This document shows positions 26,637 through 34,067 of a stretch of DNA of 64,000 nucleotides, one piece after another. Within the stretch, counting starts at the first letter, position 1. Each line of letters starts with the position of its first letter. The stretch is taken from contig JASGFJ010000004.1 of NCBI GenBank assembly GCA_047605645.1, forward strand, positions 62,001 to 126,000. Direction: 5' to 3'. Made by a program: the position numbers and the translations under genes. The DNA is from UBA1309 sp047605645. GTDB lineage: Bacteria; Bacteroidota; Bacteroidia; Bacteroidales; Dysgonomonadaceae. The notes under the pieces were generated by a model. The model was not told the DNA's origin and ran no database searches. It was given only the letters and a program-made list of their open reading frames with translations.

Positions 26637-27848
26637 ATGAAATATATTGATCTTTTCAAACATCTGAAAGATATTGAAAACTATCACGATGAAAGAATAA
26701 TCATCGATGAGAAATTTGAGATCAGAAACTTCTCTTTTGAGTCTAAAAATCGGTTTTTATTGCCCGGTGGTGCCGGTAACAGCGATGACTATGAATATAT
26801 CCCCAATATCCCCGAAGACTATGAGCCGGATGTAATTCAAGGAATGCTGAATAAGAAAGATACGGATATTGATGAAAACATACATTTCCGTTATCATGTA
26901 GTTGTTCCCCGGAATGTGCAGAAGTCTGCCGGGGTTATTATGCTGTTTCACGGGTTTAATGAGAAGTATTGGAGCAAGTACTTCCCCTGGGCTTATAAAT
27001 TGTGTGAAATGACCGGAAAAGCCGTATTGATGTTTCCCATTGCTTTCCACATGAATCGTGCTCCGGCTGCGTGGAGTAACTCCCGTGAAATGTTTTCGGT
27101 GAGTGAACAGCGCAAAAGCCGTCATCCGAATGTGATTGCTTCCAGCCTTTCGAATGTCGCAATCAGTACCCGGTTGCACAACAAGCCTCAACGTTTTATC
27201 TGGTCGGGGCTACAGACATATTACGATGTAATTGATTTGGTTGAATACATCAAAAGCGGACATCATCCATGTATTGAGGCGAATGCCAGCATTGATTTTT
27301 GTTCTTATTCGATAGGTACTTTTCTGGGAGAAATACTTATTATGACGAATAAGAATGGTTATTTCTCGAATTCCCGGTATGCGACATTCTGCGGGGGAGC
27401 TGTCTTCAATCGTTTTTCACCTGTTTCGAAGTTTATTCTCGACAGCGAAGCCAATGTGAGCCTTTATTCCTTTGTGGTCGAACATTTGGAAAGCCACATC
27501 AAGCGGGACGAAGTGCTCCGGCATTTTCTGACTGCACATAACGAAGGCAAGAATTTCAGATGTATGCTTAATTACAAAACCCTCACTCAATACAGAGATG
27601 AAAAGTTTGCAGAATTGAGCGGCCGTATTTATGCCGTAACACTTCAAAAGGATGAAATAATTCCTCCTTATGAAATTGTCAATACCTTGAAAGGAGTCAG
27701 TCGTAACATCCCGATACGGATAGAGGTGCTCGATTTTCCATATCCGTATAAGCATGAAGATCCTTTCCCCGCATTGCCGAAAATAGCAGATGAGGTAGAC
27801 TTTCAGTTTAATCTGGTGTTTGACCGTATCGCTGAGTTTTTGAAATAA
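26637..27848 (+). CDS. Alpha/beta-hydrolase-like protein of unknown substrate
   Basis: The protein has 403 residues from the ATG at 26637; an upstream in-frame ATG at 26598 lies inside the repeat palindrome and is unlikely. The middle looks like an alpha/beta hydrolase: an oxyanion-type strand GVIMLFHGFNEKYW (about 103), a nucleophile-elbow-like SYSIGTFLGE (about 222), and a late KYKHEDPFP motif that could supply the His. It has no signal peptide. The first 85 residues are a separate N-terminal region with many acidic residues. I do not recognise a named family with certainty (possibly DUF6051) and cannot assign a substrate. Confidence 0.7.
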   Translation: MKYIDLFKHLKDIENYHDERIIIDEKFEIRNFSFESKNRFLLPGGAGNSDDYEYIPNIPEDYEPDVIQGMLNKKDTDIDENIHFRYHVVVPRNVQKSAGVIMLFHGFNEKYWSKYFPWAYKLCEMTGKAVLMFPIAFHMNRAPAAWSNSREMFSVSEQRKSRHPNVIASSLSNVAISTRLHNKPQRFIWSGLQTYYDVIDLVEYIKSGHHPCIEANASIDFCSYSIGTFLGEILIMTNKNGYFSNSRYATFCGGAVFNRFSPVSKFILDSEANVSLYSFVVEHLESHIKRDEVLRHFLTAHNEGKNFRCMLNYKTLTQYRDEKFAELSGRIYAVTLQKDEIIPPYEIVNTLKGVSRNIPIRIEVLDFPYPYKHEDPFPALPKIADEVDFQFNLVFDRIAEFLK

Positions 27849-27969
27849 ACTTTTCGGTTATAGAGGAGGGAGAGTGCACGGAAGAAATGCTGTCGGGTAT
27901 ATATTGGAATTCAGATTTTCTCAATTAAGGGTATTATTTCGATAATTATCCACTTTTTTTAGCAATCTT

Positions 27970-28000
27970 CTTGCATACGTTTATTTCTTTTGTATATTTG
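27970..28000 (+). promoter_or_regulatory. Promoter of the his operon
   Basis: CTTG at 27970-27973, exactly 19 bp, then TATATTTG at 27993-28000: a strong match to the Bacteroidota TTTG-N19-TAnnTTTG promoter. Transcription should begin near 28007, shortly before the leader peptide. Confidence 0.85.
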
Positions 28001-28022
28001 CAAACGAAAATAAATCAGAGAT

Positions 28023-28067
28023 ATGAATAATTTTGCACATCATCATCATTTGTACTTACAGCAATAG
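28023..28067 (+). CDS. hisL: His operon leader peptide (MNNFAHHHHLYLQQ)
   Basis: A 14-codon open frame with four consecutive His codons (28038-28049) lies between the his promoter and a terminator hairpin, 116 bp upstream of hisG. This is the classical layout of transcription attenuation: when charged tRNA-His is scarce the ribosome stalls on the His codons. The segment GGTAAG at 28070-28075 can then pair with CTTACC at 28116-28121 and break the terminator. When translation is fast the ribosome at the stop codon covers that segment and the terminator forms. The pairing is visible in the sequence; its use is inference. Confidence 0.9.
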   Translation: MNNFAHHHHLYLQQ

Positions 28068-28110
28068 CGGGTAAGAAATGATTCGTGTGTGTAACATATA
28101 GAATTTATAG

Positions 28111-28143
28111 AAAGGCTTACCTCAGCGAGGTAAGCCTTTTGTA
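28111..28143 (+). terminator. His attenuator terminator
   Basis: A perfect 13-bp stem, AAAGGCTTACCTC (28111-28123) and GAGGTAAGCCTTT (28127-28139), with a 3-nt loop and a TGTATTTT tail. It lies 40 bp upstream of hisG. Its 5' arm is also complementary to a segment just after the leader stop codon, which would be the antiterminator partner. Confidence 0.9.
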
Positions 28144-28182
28144 TTTTCATCCGTAATATATAATTAAAACAATACTATTTTT

Positions 28183-29040
28183 ATGACACTTCTTCGCATT
28201 GCAATTCAGTCCAAAGGACGACTTTATGAGGAGACAATGGAGCTCCTGACAGAAACCGGTATTAAGTTGAACAACGTAAAGCGGACATTACTTGTTCCGG
28301 CAAAAGGTTTTCCTGTGGAAATTCTCTTTCTCAGAGATGATGATATTCCGCAAGCCGTTGCAACCGGTGTAGCAGATGTAGGTATTGTCGGGGAAAATGA
28401 ATACGTGGAAAAAAATGAAGAAGCTGATGTTGTGAAACGTCTCGGATTCAGTAAATGCCGATTGTCGCTGGCTATTCCGAAGGATGCATCTTACACGGGT
28501 TTGTCCTGGTTTAACGGGAAAACAATTGCAACTTCTTACCCTCATATTTTAAAATCTTTTCTTAAAAAGAACGCTATTTCTGCCGAAATCCATATCATTA
28601 CCGGTTCGGTTGAGATTGCACCAAGCATCGGACTGGCAGATGCCATCTTCGATATTGTCAGTTCAGGAAGTACATTAGTGAGTAACCGTCTGGAGGAAGT
28701 CGAAGTGGTGATGGCTTCAGAGGCGTTATTGATAGCAGACAAGAAAATATCCGATGATAAAAAAGCGATTTTGAATGAGCTGATATTCCGTATGGAGGCA
28801 GTGCAGACGGCTGAAGGTAAAAAATACATTCTTCTGAATGCCCCGAATGATAAATTGCAGCAAATCTTTACTCTGCTTCCGGGAATGAACAGCCCTTCCG
28901 TTTTACCCTTGGCTAAAGAAGGTTGGAGCTCGATTCATTCCGTGATTCCGGAAAGTAAATTCTGGGAAATTATCGGACAATTGAAGGCATACGGCGCAGA
29001 AGGTATACTGGTGATTCCTATCGAAAAAATGATATTGTAA
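28183..29040 (+). CDS. hisG: ATP phosphoribosyltransferase, long form (HisG)
   Basis: The protein has 285 residues, the long HisG type with a C-terminal ACT-like regulatory domain, so it does not need HisZ. It starts LRIAIQSKGRLYEETMELL. The PRPP/ATP site blocks are VADVGIVGENEYVE and GLADAIFDIVSSGSTLVSN. It catalyses the first step of histidine synthesis and is usually feedback-inhibited by histidine through the C-terminal domain (FTLLPGMNSPSVLPL...). It is the first gene after the attenuator; hisD follows 17 bp later. Confidence 0.97.
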   Translation: MTLLRIAIQSKGRLYEETMELLTETGIKLNNVKRTLLVPAKGFPVEILFLRDDDIPQAVATGVADVGIVGENEYVEKNEEADVVKRLGFSKCRLSLAIPKDASYTGLSWFNGKTIATSYPHILKSFLKKNAISAEIHIITGSVEIAPSIGLADAIFDIVSSGSTLVSNRLEEVEVVMASEALLIADKKISDDKKAILNELIFRMEAVQTAEGKKYILLNAPNDKLQQIFTLLPGMNSPSVLPLAKEGWSSIHSVIPESKFWEIIGQLKAYGAEGILVIPIEKMIL

Positions 29041-29057
29041 TAAAAGAGAATCGTTTT

Positions 29058-30341
29058 ATGCAACAATTTAATTATCCGGCCCGCTCCGAATGGGAATCTA
29101 TCCTGAAGCGTCCGTTGTTTGATACTGCACAATTACATCAGACCGTATCGGCTGTTCTGGAGGAGATTCGTAGCAAGGGCGATGCTGCTCTGAAAGAGCT
29201 GGAGCGTAAATTCGACTCCGTCGAATTGGATTCATTGGAGGTAACTCCGGATGAGATAGACGAGGCGGTACTTCAGGTTGCTCCCGAACTGAAAGAAGCT
29301 ATTCTTCAGGCTAAAAGAAATATTGAAGTGTTCCACTCCGGTCAGAAATTTGTTTCGCAGAAGATTGAAACGACTCCCGGAGTTACTTGCTGGCAAAAAG
29401 CAGTGGCTATCGAACGCGTTGGTTTATATATTCCCGGAGGTAGCGCACCTTTATTTTCGACGGTTCTGATGCTGGCTGTCCCGGCTAAAATTGCCGGTTG
29501 TTCGGAAATAACCTTGTGTTCGCCGCCTAACAAAGAAGGAAAAATTCATCCGGCTATTCTTTTTGCAGCGAAAGTGGCTGGTGTGAGTCGAATATTTAAA
29601 CTTGGAGGTATTCAGGCAATCGGGGCCATGGCTTTTGGAACGGAAAGTGTTCCGAAAGCATTTAAAATATTCGGTCCGGGCAATCAGTATGTGATGGCTG
29701 CCAAGCAATTGATAAGTTTGCGTGATGCTGCCATTGATATGCCGGCCGGACCTTCAGAGGTGGAAGTCATTGCCGATGAAACTGCCAATCCCGCTTTCGT
29801 TGCTGCCGATTTATTATCACAGGCAGAACATGGTCCCGACAGTCAGGTGGTTCTAGTGTCAACATCCGAAAAATTACTCGAAGAGGTGAAAGCCGAGCTG
29901 GTACGGCAAACCGCTTTGCTTTCGCGTGCTGCTATTGCTACAAAGGCACTTGAAAATAGCCGGCTCGTGTTGTTGCGTAATAAAGAAGAGATGATTGAAA
30001 TGACCAATCTGTATGCTCCCGAACATTTAATTATCGAAACGGATTCGTATGCAGCATATACCGATCGGATTGTAAATGCCGGATCGGTCTTTTTGGGACA
30101 TTACACGCCCGAAAGTGCGGGAGATTATGCTTCGGGAACGAATCATACACTACCCACCAACGGATATGCAACTGCATATAGTGGTGTAAATCTGGATAGC
30201 TTTATTAAAAAGATCACGTTTCAGGAAATCACTCCGCAGGGAATACGCAACTTGGGGCGAACGATTGAAGTGATGGCTGAAAACGAACAGCTTACTGCAC
30301 ATAAAAATGCTGTAACGCTGCGATTGGAGAGTTTGAAATAA
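29058..30341 (+). CDS. hisD: Histidinol dehydrogenase (HisD)
   Basis: The protein has 427 residues, the normal length. Typical blocks are VERVGLYIPGG-type (IERVGLYIPGGSAPLFSTVL), FGPGNQYVMAAKQL, DMPAGPSEVEVIADETANP, LLSQAEHGPDSQVVLV, and YASGTNHTLPTNGYA with the zinc-binding His. The enzyme oxidizes histidinol to histidine in two NAD+-dependent steps in the cytoplasm. It lies between hisG and a cupin gene (29 bp gap) in the his operon. Confidence 0.97.
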   Translation: MQQFNYPARSEWESILKRPLFDTAQLHQTVSAVLEEIRSKGDAALKELERKFDSVELDSLEVTPDEIDEAVLQVAPELKEAILQAKRNIEVFHSGQKFVSQKIETTPGVTCWQKAVAIERVGLYIPGGSAPLFSTVLMLAVPAKIAGCSEITLCSPPNKEGKIHPAILFAAKVAGVSRIFKLGGIQAIGAMAFGTESVPKAFKIFGPGNQYVMAAKQLISLRDAAIDMPAGPSEVEVIADETANPAFVAADLLSQAEHGPDSQVVLVSTSEKLLEEVKAELVRQTALLSRAAIATKALENSRLVLLRNKEEMIEMTNLYAPEHLIIETDSYAAYTDRIVNAGSVFLGHYTPESAGDYASGTNHTLPTNGYATAYSGVNLDSFIKKITFQEITPQGIRNLGRTIEVMAENEQLTAHKNAVTLRLESLK

Positions 30342-30370
30342 ATCAAAATTAAAATAAAGAAGAAACGACG

Positions 30371-30823
30371 ATGCAGGAAGAAGCAAAACAAGTAATTGAT
30401 ACGCTTGGGAAATATATTGACTTGTCGGTTGCTATATTCGATAAAAAAGTGCGTGCCGGATATGAATTTTCCGTAGAAAAACGTGAGCCAATGTACGGTG
30501 GTAACGGAGTGGTGTATATGATTTCCCTTTTTGAAAAAGGGGAACTCGTTAACAATCGGATTGGGGTTTATATGGTATTGATGAACAAAGGAGATCAAGC
30601 CGGTTTTCACGAGCATGGAAGTCGCAAAGAGCAGGAACTCTATGTGGTAATGAACGGCGAAGGGCAATATGTCGAGCGTATTGGCTCCGATCAGGAAATT
30701 CGCACGTTAACCTTGAAAAAGGGCGCTGTGACTGCTATTCACGGTGAAAATAATTATCATTCCCTTATCAATACCACGGATGAGCCCTTGATTGTGTTTG
30801 TTGTAACCACCTTCGAAAAATAA
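30371..30823 (+). CDS. Cupin-domain protein inside the his operon
   Basis: The protein has 150 residues, without a signal peptide. The second half is a small cupin: motif 1 is GFHEHGSRKEQELYVVMNGEG (H-x-H, E and G in place) and motif 2 is KGAVTAIHGENNYHSLIN. The first half has a short helix and RAGYEFSVEKREPMYGG. Cupins of this size bind a metal and can be enzymes or sensors. The gene is 29 bp after hisD and 4 bp before hisC, so it is clearly co-transcribed. No histidine-pathway step is known to need a cupin, so its role is open: a salvage, repair or metabolite-binding role are possibilities. Confidence 0.85.
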   Translation: MQEEAKQVIDTLGKYIDLSVAIFDKKVRAGYEFSVEKREPMYGGNGVVYMISLFEKGELVNNRIGVYMVLMNKGDQAGFHEHGSRKEQELYVVMNGEGQYVERIGSDQEIRTLTLKKGAVTAIHGENNYHSLINTTDEPLIVFVVTTFEK

Positions 30824-30827
30824 GTTT

Positions 30828-31862
30828 ATGGATTTACAGAAATTAGTGAGGCCGAATATCTGGTCTCTGAAAGCATATTCTTCGGCTAGAGATGAGTTTA
30901 AGGGCGAAGCATCTGTATTTTTAGATGCCAATGAAAATCCCTTGAATCATCCATACAACAGATATCCTGATCCGTTACAATGGAAGTTGAAATTGAAAGT
31001 TGCGGAAGTCAAGCAGGTGGCGCCGGAAAAAATATTTTTCGGGAACGGAAGTGACGAACCCATTGATTTGGTATACCGTGTTTTTTGCGAACCGGCAGTT
31101 GACAATGTGGTTGCCATTGACCCTTCTTACGGGATGTATGAGGTATGTGCCAACATCAATAATGTGGAATATCGCAAAGTGTTGCTCAATGAGGATTATT
31201 CCTTGGATGCCGAGCGGCTTTTGGCGCGTGTCGATGATCATACGAAACTGATTTTTCTTTGTTCACCGAATAATCCGACAGCTAACTTGTTGAATAAGTC
31301 CGCCGTGGAGAAAGTGATTAAAGGTTTCCATGGAATAGTTGTCCTGGATGAAGCATATATTGATTTTTCTGCTTCCGAATCCTGGTTATCCTCCCTGTCC
31401 GGATATCCCAATCTGATTATCCTCCAAACCTTTTCCAAAGCCTGGGGGCTGGCTGCTGTTCGATTGGGAATGGCATTTGCCCAGGAAGAGATTATCCGCC
31501 TTTTCAACAAAGTGAAGTATCCTTACAATGTGAATCAGCTAACACAAGAGTTTGTGCTGGAAGAATTGGAGCAGAAAGAGCGAAAAGACGACTGGGTGAA
31601 GCTGCTTTTGGAAGGACGTCAGTTTCTTTCAGAACAGTTGAAGAATTTGAAAGAAGTGGAACAGGTGTATCCTTCCGATGCAAATTTTGTTTTGGTGAAA
31701 GTGGATGATGCTGTTGGCTTGTATGCAAAACTTGCCGATTCGGGAGTGATTGTGCGCAACCGGCATTCGGTCGCATTGTGCGGCAACTGTTTGCGCGTGA
31801 CAGTAGGAACACCCGGCGAAAACAGTGTATTGATTGAAACCTGGAAAAAAATAACGAAATGA
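30828..31862 (+). CDS. hisC: Histidinol-phosphate aminotransferase (HisC)
   Basis: The protein has 344 residues, a PLP-dependent fold-type I aminotransferase. Visible blocks are LDANENPLNHPYNRYPDP at the substrate end, FFGNGSDEPIDLVYRVF, the LCSPNNPTAN loop, VLDEAYIDF with the PLP-pyridine Asp, and TFSKAWGLAAVRLGMAF with the Schiff-base Lys in FSKAWG. It converts imidazole acetol phosphate to histidinol phosphate. Its last four bases overlap hisB (ATGA), so the two are translationally coupled. Confidence 0.96.
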   Translation: MDLQKLVRPNIWSLKAYSSARDEFKGEASVFLDANENPLNHPYNRYPDPLQWKLKLKVAEVKQVAPEKIFFGNGSDEPIDLVYRVFCEPAVDNVVAIDPSYGMYEVCANINNVEYRKVLLNEDYSLDAERLLARVDDHTKLIFLCSPNNPTANLLNKSAVEKVIKGFHGIVVLDEAYIDFSASESWLSSLSGYPNLIILQTFSKAWGLAAVRLGMAFAQEEIIRLFNKVKYPYNVNQLTQEFVLEELEQKERKDDWVKLLLEGRQFLSEQLKNLKEVEQVYPSDANFVLVKVDDAVGLYAKLADSGVIVRNRHSVALCGNCLRVTVGTPGENSVLIETWKKITK

Positions 31863-32971
31863 AAAAAGTATTATTCATCGACCGGGATGGGACGCTGGTG
31901 ATTGAACCTCCTATAGATTATCAACTAGATAGTTTCGAAAAACTTGAATTCTATCCCAAAGCACTCCGGAATCTTTATTTCCTGAAAAAGAATACCGATT
32001 TCGAATGGACGATGGTAACTAATCAGGATGGTTTGGGAACGGATGCTTTTCCTGAGAATACGTTCTGGCCTGTTCATGATTTGATAATGAACACCCTCGA
32101 GGGAGAAGGTATTCATTTTGATGAAGTGTTTATCGACCGAAGTTTTCCCGAGGAGAATCTGCCGACCCGTAAACCCGGAACCGGTATGCTGCAGAAATAT
32201 TTCTGCAGCGATTATGATTTGGCTCATTCTATTGTCATTGGGGATCGGTTGACTGATGTTGAACTGGCTAAAAATCTGGGCTCAAAAGCTATCTTTTTGA
32301 ATGAGGAAATAGTTCTTCCCGAAGAATTAGCATCTGTTTGTATTTTACAGACTGAAGATTGGGACAAAGTGACTGAATTGATATTTGCCGGAGAACGAAA
32401 AGCTGAGGTTCGAAGGACAACGAAGGAAACCGACATATTCGTCTCTGTGAATTTGGATGGAAACGGTACCACCGATGTGACCACCGGATTGGGATTCTTC
32501 GACCACATGCTCGACCAGATTGGCAAACATTCCGGTATCGACCTCACTATTCATACCAAAGGAGATTTGAATGTGGACGAACATCACACCATTGAGGATA
32601 CAGCGATTGCTTTAGGAGAAGCTATTGCAAAAGCTTTGGGAAACAAACGCGGCATTGAGCGCTACGGGTATAGTCTGCCTATGGACGACTGTCTTTGTTC
32701 TGTGGCGATTGACTTCGGTGGACGTCCCTGGTTGGTTTGGGATGCTGAATTTCATCGGGAAAAAGTAGGAGACATGCCCACGGAGATGTTTCTCCATTTT
32801 TTCAAGTCGCTGAGTGATGCGGCTAAAATGAATCTGAATATCAAAGCAGAGGGGACAAATGAGCATCATAAGATAGAAGGGATTTTCAAAGCACTTGCCC
32901 GCTCTATTAAAATGGCTATAAAACGGGATATTTTCCAATATGAGCTTCCTTCCACCAAAGGAATTATTTAA
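31859..32971 (+). CDS. hisB: Bifunctional histidinol-phosphatase / imidazoleglycerol-phosphate dehydratase (HisB)
   Basis: The protein has 370 residues with two domains. The N-terminal HAD-type phosphatase shows LFIDRDGTLVIEPP (catalytic Asp pair), MVTNQDGLGT and IVIGDRLTDVELAKNLG (about 1-170). The C-terminal dehydratase shows LGFFDHMLDQIGKHSGIDL, DEHHTIEDTAIALGEA, PWLVWDAEFHREKVGDMPTEM and EGTNEHHKIEGIFKALARS. The two activities are steps six and eight of histidine synthesis. A stem-loop terminator follows directly, so hisHAFI must lie elsewhere. Confidence 0.97.
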   Translation: MKKVLFIDRDGTLVIEPPIDYQLDSFEKLEFYPKALRNLYFLKKNTDFEWTMVTNQDGLGTDAFPENTFWPVHDLIMNTLEGEGIHFDEVFIDRSFPEENLPTRKPGTGMLQKYFCSDYDLAHSIVIGDRLTDVELAKNLGSKAIFLNEEIVLPEELASVCILQTEDWDKVTELIFAGERKAEVRRTTKETDIFVSVNLDGNGTTDVTTGLGFFDHMLDQIGKHSGIDLTIHTKGDLNVDEHHTIEDTAIALGEAIAKALGNKRGIERYGYSLPMDDCLCSVAIDFGGRPWLVWDAEFHREKVGDMPTEMFLHFFKSLSDAAKMNLNIKAEGTNEHHKIEGIFKALARSIKMAIKRDIFQYELPSTKGII

Positions 32972-32977
32972 GAAAAG

Positions 32978-33024
32978 AAAAGGTCGGAATTGAATACGTG
33001 GATATTCAGCCGACTTTTTCTTTT
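32978..33024 (+). terminator. Terminator after hisB
   Basis: AAAAGGTCGG (32978-32987) pairs with CCGACTTTTT (33010-33019); an inner TGAATA/TATTCA helix extends the stem, and a TTTTTCTTTT tail follows. It ends the his operon seven bases after the hisB stop codon. Confidence 0.85.
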
Positions 33025-33256
33025 AGAGTTTTATAGAATAGTTGTTGCCTTCATATACTAGGTAAACAAAGAAAGTAGAGGTTTACAATCTCTCTCTTCT
33101 CATGGTATAACTCATTTCTTTTTGATGTGTTTCTGTTTTCTGATTAGAAACGCAATTCACTATATATTTGAGGCGGGAATCTATAAAAAAGATTTTTTTT
33201 CGTTTGGGAATACGTATTTTTGTTCGTTAGAGTGTCCTTCTTGTAAACAGATAAAG

Positions 33257-33859
33257 ATGCAGCAGTCAATTCAGGATCCGAAAGAACTATTCCACGGTAT
33301 ATGGAACGATGAAAAAGAAGCGTTTAATACTCTTTTCCGCCTTTATTATTCCAACCTTACTCGTTTTGCACGTCAGTTTGTCGGTGATCGAGGAGAAGCA
33401 GAAGAAGTGGTGTCGGACGTGTTTGTTTGGATATGGAATAACCGGACGGAGTTGCTTTTGGTCAATAATCCGGAAGTATATCTTTTTATAATGACTAAAA
33501 ATCGGTGTCTGAATGTCTTGAGAAGAACAAATATGGAGCAAGCATACAACGAAAAAGATGGATATGAGAGTCATGCGGACGATTCCACACCTCTTACAGA
33601 TATCGAACGGCAGGAACTTACCCAGAAGCTTCATTTTATTATCGGACAGCTGCCTGAGCAGCAGCAACAAATTTTCAGAATGATTAAAGAAAATGGCCTT
33701 AGTGCAAAGCAGACTGCTGAAATTTTGCAACTGTCTCCCCGAACAGTTGAAACGCATATTTACAAAGCTGTGAAAAGACTGGAGGAGGAGATTACCAGCT
33801 ATTTGGGATATTCACCGCGCCGGAAACGGATGAAGCTGATGTTGGCTACTTTAGTCTAG
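33257..33859 (+). CDS. ECF-type RNA polymerase sigma factor
   Basis: The protein has 200 residues from the ATG at 33257 (MQQSIQDPKELFHGIWNDEK), the normal ECF size; upstream in-frame ATGs at 33122 and 33125 would add 45 cysteine-rich residues and are unlikely. Region 2 is LFRLYYSNLTRFARQFV and AEEVVSDVFVWIW. Region 4 is LPEQQQQIFRMIKENGLSAKQTAEILQLSPRTVETHIYKA. In Bacteroidota such sigmas often pair with a FecR-type anti-sigma and a SusC-type receptor, but no anti-sigma gene is adjacent here. It is convergent with a siderophore-type receptor 208 bp away. Confidence 0.93.
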   Translation: MQQSIQDPKELFHGIWNDEKEAFNTLFRLYYSNLTRFARQFVGDRGEAEEVVSDVFVWIWNNRTELLLVNNPEVYLFIMTKNRCLNVLRRTNMEQAYNEKDGYESHADDSTPLTDIERQELTQKLHFIIGQLPEQQQQIFRMIKENGLSAKQTAEILQLSPRTVETHIYKAVKRLEEEITSYLGYSPRRKRMKLMLATLV

Positions 33860-33978
33860 TATCAAGGGGTGTTAACATCTCTTTTTAGTATGTTTTTGTG
33901 TTTCTGTTTAGTCGTGAGGTTTATTGTTTGAATAGTAATAGCTGATGGTGTCTGTCGCGACCTTCTCTTTTAATAGAA

Positions 33979-34011
33979 ACTCCTCCGGCAGCAGAGAGAT
34001 ACCGGAGGAGT
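33979..34011. terminator. Bidirectional terminator hairpin between sigma factor and TonB receptor
   Basis: ACTCCTCCGG (33979-33988) pairs with CCGGAGGAGT (34002-34011), a perfect 10-bp stem with a 13-nt loop. It lies between two convergent genes and could end both transcripts. T runs on each side are short. Confidence 0.7.
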
Positions 34012-34067
34012 CATTATAGAAAAAGAAGTTGAAATGCAAGATTGATTCTTTAATCAGGCCTCAAAGA

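Noticed and set aside
33122..33256. N-terminal extension of the ECF sigma factor
   Set aside because: It would add 45 residues rich in Cys and Phe without similarity to sigma factors; the ATG at 33257 gives the normal size.
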